Part shown: positions 10,939-19,627 of the stretch, in pieces
How the letters are laid out: each line of letters opens with the position of its first letter
How positions within the stretch are numbered: the first letter of the stretch is position 1
Assembly (NCBI RefSeq): GCF_018294505.1
Contig: NC_057804.1
Location: 253,446,745-253,510,744 of the forward strand
Length of the DNA stretch: 64,000 nt
From: Triticum aestivum
Lineage: Eukaryota > Streptophyta > Magnoliopsida > Poales > Poaceae
Reading direction: 5' to 3'
Made by a program: the position numbers and the translations under genes
Notes under the pieces: generated by a model
Told to the model about the DNA's origin: nothing
The model's input: the letters and a program-made list of their open reading frames with translations, nothing else
The model's database searches: none

Positions 10939-11571
10939 ATGGCGCCGATCAGGAGGTTCTCTGTGGCAGAGAAGGGGAAGGCTCCTAGAGAGGGGCCGGA
11001 CCCTCTCCCATGGAAGAAGCAACTCCACCTCCATGACAACGTCGGCGCAAGGCGAGAGGTGGCCAGGCCTTGGCAATTGAGGCCTCCGCCTGGCTTCCCC
11101 CTCCCCCTATACGCTCGTGATCAGGGTGGAGGAGCGCGCCGTCGAGCGGCGCCTTGCAAAGATGGCAGGGCCACCATTGCCCTGCCGGCCGTGATGCCTC
11201 CCAATACCTGGATCCGATTCCCGCTGTTCTTCGCCAGCAAGCTGCCTCCGCGGGGACCGGTGGAGCTGTGGCTACAGCACGCGGGGTGCAGCAGCCTAGC
11301 CACCGGGGCTGAGGTCAAGGTGGTGTCATCCGGAGACGTCTTCATGACGCGCGGATGGGACGAGGTCGCCTGGGCTTGCCGAGCGGAAGGAGCCCTGGCG
11401 ATCCACTTTGAGTATGACGGCGCGGTCACCTTATTCTTCAAGGTCTTCAACAAGCGGGGCAAGCGGCTGGAGGGCTGCCCCGGAGGAGACATCTCAAGGG
11501 ACTCCCTGATGGGCGCTGGGTGTGCAGCTGCCCCCTTCAGCGGTTCGTCCAGTAGCAGCGACGAATCCTAG
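10939..11571 (+). CDS. Antisense additional ORF with a B3-like DNA-binding domain
   Basis: This 210-codon ORF runs on the strand opposite to gag and pol, between the RT remnant and the 3' LTR. I chose the ATG at 10939 because its context (CCCATGG) is good and a TATA box and CT-rich leader precede it; the frame is also open further upstream. Residues 1-90 are basic and Pro-rich. Residues about 91-181 have the pattern of a plant B3 domain: a PLFFASKLP segment, GPVELWL, FMTRGWDEVAWAC, then HFEYDGAVTLFFKVFN. The end is Ser-rich. Plant B3 proteins bind DNA in the nucleus. I recall that Tat-lineage elements often carry extra ORFs, some antisense, but the function here is unknown. The TAG at 11569 looks like a later nonsense change. 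Confidence 0.65.
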   Translation: MAPIRRFSVAEKGKAPREGPDPLPWKKQLHLHDNVGARREVARPWQLRPPPGFPLPLYARDQGGGARRRAAPCKDGRATIALPAVMPPNTWIRFPLFFASKLPPRGPVELWLQHAGCSSLATGAEVKVVSSGDVFMTRGWDEVAWACRAEGALAIHFEYDGAVTLFFKVFNKRGKRLEGCPGGDISRDSLMGAGCAAAPFSGSSSSSDES

Positions 11572-11709
11572 GAATCCAGCAACTCTCCTAAGCCAAGCGA
11601 TTCTCCGAAGTCGAGCGATGACAACTACATGCCGCCGAGCTCCCGCCGGGGTCGGAGTCCTGCTACGGCTGCCACCCGACATCGTCAGCGACGCCGCAAG
11701 GCCCTGTAG
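11572..11709 (+). pseudogene. Probable lost C-terminal tail of the B3-like ORF
   Basis: After the TAG the same frame stays open for 45 more codons. It first continues the Ser/Pro/Asp-rich character of the ORF end (SPKPSDSPKSSDD) and then becomes strongly basic (RHRQRRRKAL) before a stop at 11707-11709. Continued composition and a basic end suggest this was once the C-terminus, possibly a nuclear localisation signal. That reading is an inference. Confidence 0.5.
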
Positions 11710-11867
11710 TTGTCTCTCATGCGCAAGATGAAAATCATCCCCTGTGGGGCTTGTAAGGACCGATATGTATTCAATAGTATTGTTGTTCCTTTTGACCTTT
11801 TAATGAACGCACATATTCCAGTCCGGCTGAGTCCCTCCCTTTTCTTTTGCCTAGACAGCGTGGGGCT

Positions 11868-12395
11868 CTATACCGACAGGACCCAGTCCCCAGGAAGGTT
11901 TCAGCCGTCGCTAGTATGCCAGGTCGCAATGTCGTGGTCAAGGCTAGGAGGTGAGCGGCCCAAGGTCCAGTGAGAACTCATGAGACGTGATGCTCACGAG
12001 GTCCCCCTTGGCGTGCAAGCTGTTGTATAGAAAATTAAAAAGGGGAGTTGAACCGCCCGAGTGGAACTGTGGGGTGAGGCGTGTGGGGTGAAACTGGTGC
12101 CGTAGCGAGCCGAGACTTATCTTTTGTGGCCTGAGCCCATCGGAGAGGCAATGCTGGCCGTCGCGCCTGCGGTGCCATCAGGCGCAGCCCGTCTTGGCCA
12201 CCCTCCTGCCTCACTTGCCAAGGTGCTCTACGTCCTCAGGACCCGGCCCTCGAGTGAGCTCAGCCGCCGCTGGTATGCCAGGTCGCGATGCCGTGGTCAA
12301 GGCCAGGGGGTGAGGGCTGGAGAGCCAGTAGGATCTCCCAAGACGCGATGCTCAGGAGGCCCTCCCTTTAACGTGCAAGAGATTCGCGAGGCTGG
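11868..12395. repeat. Two diverged direct repeats about 360 bp apart in the element's 3' region
   Basis: A unit of roughly 150 bp around 11868-12030 recurs around 12228-12395. Shared landmarks are TATGCCAGGTCGC, GTGGTCAAGG and CGATGCTCA-type strings, with many substitutions. No coding sense is seen on either strand. The repeats lie between the antisense ORF and the RT remnant. Confidence 0.6.
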
Positions 12396-12871
12396 ACGGT
12401 GGTCGTCCAGGCCGACCCTCGGCTCATTGTAGGGTGATCCTGCAAGTTAGATGACAAAGGAGGCCGAGAGCCCCAGGCATGAGATGAGGGCACCGAGGAC
12501 CCCGTGAGGTGGTGTATGCGAAGTCGGCCGGGAACGAGAGCTTGATCCCCGGGTTTATCAGTGTTGCAGGGACAGACCCGAGCACAAGCACCGTGCCGAT
12601 GTGTGTGTTGTGCAGAAATGGAGTTAGTCAGACGCATCAGGGTCATGAGGCGGAGGTTACGAGATGACAATCATAGATAAATTCACGGAAATGATTAGAT
12701 ATTCCTATTGAATGCAAAACGATACACGCCGTAGGGACGGATCCACAGGGCCTGGGGATGATGCAGCCCGAGGGGCGCCCCCAAACCGAACAAGCTAGGG
12801 AGATGTCACCTTGTACCGTTGCTGAAGAGTTGTTGAAGTAGCCAAAAAACGCGCGCTGCTGAAGCCGCTCG
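12396..12871. other. No gene seen; decayed 3' part of pol or spacer
   Basis: This is non-coding or too decayed to read. An open minus-strand stretch (12643-12882) has no recognisable motif. No integrase motifs (HHCC or DDE blocks) were found on either strand. Confidence 0.4.
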
Positions 12872-13240
12872 TCATGAGCCACTCCGGTCCCGAACCTCCG
12901 GAGGCTCGGGGGGACCGGAAGGCTGCTGAAGGTGCTCCTCCATCTCCACCAAGATCACCCAGCGCCTGGCTTTGCAGGCTGCCTGAGCGTCCCTCATGTA
13001 GGGCAGGAATGCTTCAACCGCGCCCGTCAAGCCGAAAGGCATGCGGACGTAGCTGTGCGGCGGTCCCTCGCATTGGCCGACAGGAGACGGCCACATGAGC
13101 TGCCTAGACGCAGCCCTCCTGAGCCCAGGGATGTCGATGCAGACGCAAAACTCTTTGCCCTCGCTAGGGCAGTGAGCTCCACCTCGCGGCGGGCGACGAT
13201 CGCCTTGCAGAACCCTTCCTTCCTGAATCTCCTCGAACAC
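12872..13240 (-). pseudogene. Reverse transcriptase remnant with internal deletion
   Basis: The minus strand keeps two RT landmarks in one frame: KEFCVCIDIPGLRRA, corresponding to the CxDYTxLNKA block, and YVRMPFGLTGAVEAF, corresponding to the RMPFGLKNAxATF block. They lie only about 30 residues apart, far closer than in a full RT, so the middle of the palm domain is missing. The YxDD active site is absent downstream. It is a non-functional piece of the element's pol. Confidence 0.65.
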
Positions 13241-13489
13241 CTTGCTGATGAACTCCTAAATGCCTGGTGCCTCACGCCTGCTGCCTTCTCCTAGGAAGCA
13301 TGCTATGAAGAGCGCCTCCACATGGTGCCCGAGCGCCACTCTCGCGACATGGGCTAGGTCTGAGGCCCTCTAGAGGAGAGCCCTCGAGCCCAGCCTGAGA
13401 GGGGCGTTGGGCACGCCTTCCTATGCGATGGGTGAAGGCGCCGTGTCCGGAGACGCGAGACTCAGCGCTGCATCCTCGAGTGATGCTTC

Positions 13490-14110
13490 CTCTCAAGACC
13501 CATGGCCCAGCTGCAGCTTCTTTGTCTTGGGGAAGACCTCAGGAGGGAGGGCGCCATCTTCATCTTCTCGGTTTTCAACCACTGCAGCCTGGAAGGCGCG
13601 CTCGAGGGTGCACACCACATCCTTCTCTTGGCAGCCAACCGTGATGATGCCGCCGCTTCCTGGCATCCTGAGGATGTTGTAGCCGTGGTGCGTGGCCGCC
13701 ATGAACTTGGCCAGCGCTGGGTACCCGAGGAGGGCATCTTACGGCAGGCGAATGTCGACGACGTGAAAGTCGATGAGCTCGGTGCGGTAGTTGTTGCTTT
13801 CACCGAAGGTGACCGGGAGGTGAACCTACCCGATCGGGTGTGTTGATCCATCGGTCACTCCTGTGAATGGCTTGGTGGGGTGCAGCTGGTACTATGGCAC
13901 CTGGAGTCGGTCGAATGTCTGGACGGAGAGAACATTGAGCCCCGCTCCGCCATCAATGACAGTCTTGGTGACGATTATGTTCCTGATGACGGGTGAGCAG
14001 AGCATGGGGAGCGCGCCAGCAGTGGCCGCGCACTTGAGCCGGTCTGAGGAGTCGAAGGTGATGGCGCACTTGAGCCGGTCTGAGGAGTCGAAGGTGATGG
14101 CGCACTTGGA
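13490..14110 (-). pseudogene. Retropepsin-type protease region
   Basis: This protease would cut the gag-pol polyprotein. On the minus strand the active-site motif reads VIDGGAGLNVLS (about 13920-13960), the Tat form of the D-S/T-G site. It is preceded by CAITFDSSDRLK and by strands such as PVIRNIIVTKTV. Further on are DALLGYPALAKF and HGYNILRMPG (about 13620-13700), which end the domain. Frameshifts separate it from gag upstream and RT downstream. Confidence 0.7.
14028..14099. repeat. 36-bp tandem duplication in protease
   Basis: Two identical 36-bp copies, 14028-14063 and 14064-14099, are followed by the start of a third. Each codes 12 residues (CAITFDSSDRLK) on the minus strand, so the reading frame is kept. 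Confidence 0.9.
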
Positions 14111-14238
14111 CCATTGAGAGGGCGAGTTGCCTCAAGATTGGGGAGCGCCACATTGACCTCGCGCGCAAACTGCTTGAAGACACGGTGAGAAGCTAGGGCT
14201 TGTGAGCCGCCCAAGATGCAGGCGATGGCTCGCGGCTC

Positions 14239-15926
14239 CTAGAAGCCCCCAACCCCCTCGACCTGATGGTGATCTTTGTTCCTTCTTGGCAGTGGAGGCA
14301 GAGGAGGCAAAGCTGCATTGCCCTGAGGGCGATCCTCATGAGGCTGGTCCCTCCAGTTTCCCTCGCGAGTCTGGTCTTGCCAGCGGTCCTCACGAGGCTG
14401 GTCGCACCACTCCTGACGTTGCTCACGTTCATCCCAGCATCCTCCACTTCTGCGACCGTAGCCCCGATCATTGCGCTCGGGGCGTCGACCGAGGCGCCCG
14501 TCGCGGAGAGCCCTGAGCTCCTGGCAGTCACTGGTGTTGTGGCTGTAGACGTTGTGGAAGGCGCAGAACGACCGCTTGCCCTTGGATGACTCGTGGTGGT
14601 TGCAGCTGCGCTTGATCTCTGCCTCAAGTATGGCTGGCCCCTTGCGCTTTGTGTCCTTGGTCTTGGTCTTCTTTTCTTCTGGATCAACATCAGGGAGCTC
14701 GAGGAGGGAAAGGCGTCCCTCCTCAGCTCTCGCACACTTGTTAGCCATGTTGAACATCTCCAAAGCAGTGCAAAGGTCCTCGTGGATGGCGAGCTCCTCC
14801 TTCATCTTGACGTCGCGGACGCCATCGGTGAACACAGAGATGATAGCCTCGTCTGACACCTTGGGAATCTTGAGGTGGACGTTGTTGAAGCATTAGATAT
14901 ATTTATGCAGGGTCTCTCCAGGTTGCTGCTTGATGCGGCGCAGGTCGCCCGCGGCTGGCAGGCGGTCGCGAGTGCCCTGGAAGTTGGCGATGAAGCGGCT
15001 GCGCATCTCCTCCCAGGAAGAAACCGACCCCTCGGTCAAGTTCAGGAGCCAAGAACGTGCGCCATCCTTGAGGGCCATCAGGAACCAATTTGCCATGATC
15101 TTCTCGTCGCTGTTGGCCGCCTCGATGCTTAGGTCGTAGAGCTACAGGAACTCGGCGGGGTCTGCGGTGCCGTTGTAGCATGAAGACAGGTCGGGCTTGA
15201 ACTTGCTCGGCCAGACGACGTTGCGGAGCTCTGCAGTGAATGCACGGCATCCCGCCATGGCCACCGGGGGTCGTCGAGGGGGTGGAATGTGGTCCTGGTG
15301 CACATGCACCGCCACCTCCTGTGGTGGCTCGCGAGCCTGGTGCTGGGGTGCTAGAAGCACGCGTGCTTCTCCTTGGGGACGTTGGACCACCTGGCAGCTC
15401 ACGTCATCCCGAGCTGGCGCCGGCCGCTGCGAGTCATGCCGTGGATCCATATGCCTTGGCTCGATGATGGCGCCTCGGGCCGGAGGCGGAGGAGGAGCCC
15501 CGTGCGCAACATCGCCCGATGCAGGTGGTTGCTGAGGTAGCGAGCGAGCCGGCCCGTCGGAGCCCCCGTGCACGAAGCTGATGAGCTCGGAGATACGCTC
15601 GAGCCACTCCTTGTAGAGATCACTCACGGGGAGGTAGCGAAGAAGCTCCCGTGCCATGAGCAGAGCGGCCTGCGCGTCCACTGGCCGCGGCGCGCGTGGG
15701 ATGAAGAAGCTGCTGGAGTCAGGGACGGAGTAGCGGTGCGGCCATCATGACGCACTGACAGATGTAGCAATGAAGCTTGCTCCTCGTGGCCGGCAGGGCC
15801 CATGGCGGCGTTGGCCACCGGAGAAGGAGTGCGGCAAGCGCAGCCGTCACCCACCGGAGCGGTGTGAGCGACGCGGGCGGCGACCGCAGCTCGACGCTCG
15901 GTGCGAGCCCTACGCGCGTTGGCCAT
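14239..15926 (-). pseudogene. Tat-lineage gag with in-frame stops and an early frameshift
   Basis: The gag starts at ATG 15926 (MANARRARTERRAA), 55 codons after the PBS block. After a frameshift near 15680 a single frame runs to 14239, broken by stops at 15142 and 14893. Landmarks are an Ala-rich start, SKFKPDLSSCYNGTADPAEF and the retrotransposon gag core (WLLNLTEGSVSSWEEMRSRF with FQGTRDRL). The CHHC knuckle FCAFHNVYSHNTSDC (C-X2-H-X4-H-X4-C) follows, then an Arg/Asp/Gln-rich repetitive tail. The protein would package element RNA. It is inactive through the stops. Confidence 0.8.
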
Positions 15927-15980
15927 GGAGATGTCAGAGAGGAGACGAGTCGAACGACGAAAGAGAGGATCCGACGCACC

Positions 15981-15998
15981 CCTACCTGGCATGCCAAA
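15981..15998 (-). other. Primer binding site region of the nested Tat-like element
   Basis: The minus strand reads TTTGGCATGCCAGGTAGG directly after the 5' LTR end. It matches the block at 6420-6436 apart from two bases. Confidence 0.65.
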
Positions 15999-16880
15999 TG
16001 TCGGATCTTGGGGTCCGGCAACCCGTGAGAGGTTTGAACACTTGGGTTCGTGCAGAGATCTCAACCATCCCAGCCTGCCTACTCACGATCCTCCCTAACC
16101 TAGCGCGTAGAGCTCACAGAGACGCAGAGACACATAGATTTATATTGGTTCGGGCCACCGTTGTGGTGTAATACCCTACTCCATTGTGGTGTGGTGGATT
16201 GCCTCGAGGGGCTATGGATGAACTAGTTACAAGGATGAACAAGCCTCAGGAGGTGAGGTGTTCTTGAGTTGGTGTGGTGCTCTACTTGTTCTGGTTTCGG
16301 TCTGCCCGTCCCCCTCCATGGTGGTGGCTAAGTCCCATATATAATGGCCTTGGTCCTCTTCCCAAATATGAGCGGGAAGGGATTCCACAACGGCAGGATT
16401 TGAAAGGGGACAAGTAGTATAGTCTATCCTGACAAAAGTAGTCTTCGCCTGCGAAAAGCCTCTGGTCGTGACGCTGCGGTAGGCTCGATGATGACCTCCG
16501 TCTTGCCGTCCTGGCGGTCTTGGTCTTGTTGCAGCCGAATGGAAGCCTTTGGTAGATTCCTCGGGACTCCATGCCTGTGGCCTCCTTCCCTTGCACCGAA
16601 GAGAAAACCCGCACTCTGCACCCGCCTGGACTTTGTCATCACGGCTCACGTCAGCTGAGCCTCATGAGGTAGCTGCATAGATCTCTCCGCCCCTTAGGAG
16701 CCCTCCTGAGGAGGCCAACTCCTTCAGGGGTCTCAGCGTCGTAAGCCTCATGAGGCTTGGCCCCTCGCGAGGGTCTTGTGGTGTTGATGTCGAAGCTGGG
16801 CTGTACCAGGCCACCGATGGAGCCACGGGGTGGGCCGCGGGCAGGCAGGAATGGGTACCCCCAAGTCCAGGACACCGATA
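15999..16880 (-). repeat. 5' LTR of the nested Tat-like element
   Basis: This aligns over its full 882 bp with 9728-10609. It starts at 16880 (TATCGG, mutated from TGTCGG) and ends ATCCGACA at 15999. A TATA-like TTATATATGG lies near 16340. GATAT follows at 16881-16885. Confidence 0.9.
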
Positions 16881-16885
16881 GATAT

Positions 16886-17351
16886 GATACCATCTTTGGG
16901 TCTTTAGCGTCGAATTTGCTATTGGCTTGACAGATGGCGAGGTTAGAATCTCCTCGCACTTCGAGCCGTTGTATGCCCATTGATGTTGCCATCCGAAGTC
17001 CATCCAAGAGAGCCTCGTATTTGGCCGCATTGTTGGAATCGGTGTACATGATCTGTAGTACGTACCAGATATTGTTGTTAGTGGGGGATGTAAGGATCAC
17101 TCTAGCCCCCAGTCCGGCAAGCATCTTGGAGCCATCAAAGTACATCATCCAGTGCGAGTATGTACTAATTCTCCGGGGAGCTCGACTTCCGTCCATTCAG
17201 TGAGAAAATCAGCCAATGCATGAGATTTAATAGCTTGGCGTGGCTTGTACACAATTTCGAAAAGGAGGAGCTCAATGGCCCATTTGGCGATGTGTCCAGT
17301 GGCGTCCCTGTTGTTAATTATGTCATTCAGTGGTACTTCGGATGTGACCAT
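16886..17351 (-). pseudogene. N-terminal part of Tat-type second RNase H
   Basis: The minus strand carries the linker (HALADFLTEWTE) and the first part of the archaeal-type RNase H that marks the Tat lineage. Visible catalytic blocks are WMMYFDGSK (Asp), AKYEALLDGL (Glu) and LEVRGDSNLAI (Asp). The domain is cut at KDPKM by the 9728-16880 insertion and finishes at 9572-9727. A frameshift near 17160 separates linker and domain. RNase H would remove the RNA strand during reverse transcription. Confidence 0.8.
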
Positions 17352-17384
17352 GACTGAACACTCTTGAAAGTAGTGTCAGAGCTT

Positions 17385-17783
17385 TCAAGATGCCATAAAA
17401 ACTGTATGGGCTATCTTCTCATAATGCAGATACCTAGATGTGCATGGGGTGAGCACCTCTGGTACATAGTAGATTGGCTTTAGCACCCGAAACTTGTGAC
17501 CCTCCGCATCTCGTTCAACAAAGAGAACCGCACTGACCACTTGATTTGTGGCCAAGATGTACAACAACATTGGTTCACCTATGTTGGGTGCTGCTAGTAT
17601 GGGATTGCCAGCCAATAACGTTTTAATTTGTTCCAATGCAGTTGTTGCTTCATCGGTCCACTCGAAGTTTTTGGTTCGTTTGAGCATTCCATAGAGCGGT
17701 GGTGCCTTTTCACCAAGGCGGGAGATAAAGCGGCTCAAAGCCACCGCACAACCTACTAGTTTTTGAATGTGCTTCAGCCCCAT
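17385..17783 (-). pseudogene. Ty3-type RNase H and RT connection domain
   Basis: The minus strand reads the end of RT (SRFISRLGEKAPPLYGMLK) and the ancestral RNase H that follows it (NIGEPMLLYILATNQVVSAVLF, YYVPEVLTPCTSRYLHYEKI). As I recall for the Tat lineage, the usual first Asp is degenerate (LYILAT), because the second RNase H at 16886-17351 took over the activity. One frame is kept over 132 codons. Confidence 0.8.
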
Positions 17784-17791
17784 AGGTATCG

Positions 17792-18450
17792 CTAGTTGGG
17801 ATAGGGCTCAGATTTTAGCCGGATTGGCACTATACCTCTATGAGAGACAATAAATCCGAGAAATTTACCGGTGGAAACTCCGAAGAAGCATTTGTCGAGA
17901 TTGAGCCGTATGTCATAAGCCCACAGATTATGAAACGTTTGGGGGAGGTCGTCCACCAACTGGCTAACATGTCTGGTTTCGATGACCATGTCGTCCACGT
18001 ATGCCTCGACCGTCTTGCTGATTTGATTATCTAGGCATGTCAGAATCATGCACTGGTATGTGGAACCTGCATTTTTAACCCGAAGGAAATTGTGTTGAAG
18101 TAGAATGGCCCATAGGGGGTGATCAAGGCGGTTGCGGCTTGGTTGGACTCCTTCATTTTGATTTGATGGTATCTGTAGTAGGTATCGAGGAAGCACAGTG
18201 AGTCGCGTCCGGCGGTGGCGTCGATGATCTAGTCTATGCGAGGTAAGGGGAAGGGATCCTTAGGGAAAGCTTTATTTAGGTTTTTGAAATGAACGCACAA
18301 CCGCCAGGATTTGTCTATCTTGGGCACCATGACCAGATTTGCCAACCACTCGGGGTGTTTGATTTCTTGGATGAATCCGGCTTTGAGTAGTTTTGCTAGT
18401 TCTTCACCCATAGCTTGACGCTTGGGTTCAAAAAAATCAGTGTAGCGCCT
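17792..18450 (-). pseudogene. Tat-lineage reverse transcriptase, 5' truncated
   Basis: On the minus strand: LAKLLKAGFIQEIKHPEWLANLVMVPK (positions about 18300-18400), WRLCVHFKNLNKAFPKDPFPLPRID, then in a shifted frame FYFNTISFGLKN-type residues and the active site VEAYVDDMVI (17980-18020) with both Asp residues intact. The frame is broken by a stop near 18229 and by a frameshift. Upstream protease and gag are missing; the sequence changes to an unrelated plus-strand element near 18450. Confidence 0.8.
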
Positions 18451-18452
18451 GT

Positions 18453-18722
18453 TTGACTGACTTAATGCCTTTGATTATGTTCAAGCTATGTGATGTGGAG
18501 CATCCTATGGACATCACCATGTCAAGAGTCCATTCGGCAAGTGACACATGTGACATCTACTTCACATACATAAAGGTTAATCATCTCCCTTACACGTGTT
18601 CACTTGACCCCTTCGAGGATGGTATACTACTTGACATCCCTCTTGTGTACATGCATAGGTATTACCGGAGCTTCATCGATGATGAGGAGGAGTTCAAGCA
18701 CAATAGAACATTTACACCATCC
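18453..18722 (+). pseudogene. C-terminal fragment of a gypsy-type non-autonomous ORF
   Basis: An open plus-strand frame codes an acidic, Asp/Met-rich peptide (DPFEDGILLDIPLVYMHRYY, then FIDDEEEFKHN). Its style resembles the long ORF at 28612-30246, so it may be the end of the same protein from a second copy. A purine-rich run (18723-18750) follows that could be a polypurine tract. I know no function for it. Confidence 0.4.
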
Positions 18723-18784
18723 AAGAAGGGAGAAGGTGGAGGAAGAGGGACCCCAAGACGCGAAGCACCGGAGGCCTCTAGCCA

Positions 18785-18945
18785 CCCCGAGTGCCCAGTT
18801 CGACAACCCCAAAGGGCGCGACCCCTTTGTCCACCCCGGGTGCCCGGGCTTTCACCCCCGGGTGCCCGCACCCCTAACCCCGGGTGCCCGGCCCCCTTCC
18901 CAGGCGCCACCCCGGGTGCCCGGTCCCTTTACCCTGGGTGCCCGG
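18785..18945. repeat. Cluster of CCGGGTGCCCGG-type motifs, first set
   Basis: Six copies of a near-palindromic CCCGGGTGCCCGG-like motif lie at about 18787, 18835, 18857, 18880, 18911 and 18932. Each could fold as a CCGGG/CCCGG hairpin with a two-base loop. They create long overlapping open frames on both strands that I do not regard as coding. Confidence 0.75.
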
Positions 18946-19024
18946 ACCCCTCTAGTTGTGCCTGCATGCACTTAGGGTCCAATGACCCATGTACCCCCAT
19001 TTTACCCCCAAACTCCTCCTAGTC

Positions 19025-19032
19025 TATAAATA
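19025..19032 (+). promoter_or_regulatory. TATA box of plus-strand LTR
   Basis: TATAAATA in the context GTCTATAAATAGTC lies about 590 bases before the LTR end. It supports plus-strand transcription of this element. Confidence 0.65.
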
Positions 19033-19614
19033 GTCATCTCCTAGCTCAAAATTAGGGTTAGCAAAGTAGATGATATGATCTTGAGAGCTTTGCTCCTATC
19101 TACCTTCTCCCATGGAGATCAAGACCTCCTAGGATAAGATCCCTAGTGGACTCAAGACCCCATCTAGGGACGGTTCCGCATCATAGGATCATCAAGACCT
19201 CATCTCCCTTTGGGATTTGGGATGAACTTTACCTTGTGCTATTTTCACTTTGTTGTTCATGTATCTTGTGGATCCATGTGTTGCTAGTCTAGTGGATGTG
19301 TGATTGGACTTGTTCTTGAGTGTTCCTCTTGTGATTTCCCTACCGATTCTTTGTGTTCTTCACGTTCCTCGTAGATTCCCCCTCCAATTCATGAAAGATC
19401 TCCACTTAGGGTCTGCACCCTACAACACTATGCTCCGCTAGTCTTTGTGGGATTCTTGGCATATCTGAGGGGGTGCCAGGAAAATATATCGCAATTTTCG
19501 TGGAAGAACGTGCATACTGCCCGGACCCCTCTTGTTCTTCGTGTTCTTCGCATTATTCGTGGATTCCCCCTCCAATTCGTGAAAGATCTCCTCTTAGGGC
19601 ACCCTACAACATCT

Positions 19615-19627
19615 TGGTATCTAGAGC
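19615..19627 (+). other. Primer binding site, initiator tRNA-Met type
   Basis: TGGTATCTAGAGC differs from the standard TGGTATCAGAGC by a small change and lies three bases after the LTR end. It sets the plus orientation. Confidence 0.7.

Larger units (their letters stand above)
9728..16880 (-). mobile_element. Complete but decayed Tat-lineage gypsy element, GATAT duplication
   Basis: The element has two 882-bp LTRs, at 15999-16880 (5') and 9728-10609 (3'), and a perfect 5-bp target duplication (GATAT). Between them, in minus orientation, are a PBS, gag, protease, a reduced RT remnant, a repeat-rich region and an antisense ORF on the plus strand. No integrase and no RT active site are visible, so it has lost most of pol. 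It is inserted in the RNase H of the host Tat pol. Its LTRs end TG/CA, except that the 5' LTR now starts TATCGG where the 3' LTR has TGTCGG. Confidence 0.9.
18753..19611 (+). repeat. LTR of plus-strand gypsy element (start uncertain)
   Basis: The right end is supported by ACAACA at 19606-19611 followed by a tRNA-Met-like PBS. A TATA box lies at 19025-19032. The left end is not defined: no TG start follows the purine run, and no second LTR is in the window. A segment near 19377-19435 (TTCCCCCTCCAATTC onwards) recurs at 19560-19611, so the LTR end contains an internal duplication with about 125 bases between copies. Confidence 0.5.

Noticed and set aside
18604..18975. Overlapping open frames with Pro/Gly repeats
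   Set aside because: They come from the CCGGGTGCCCGG motif cluster, which lacks stops in several frames; no protein-like composition.
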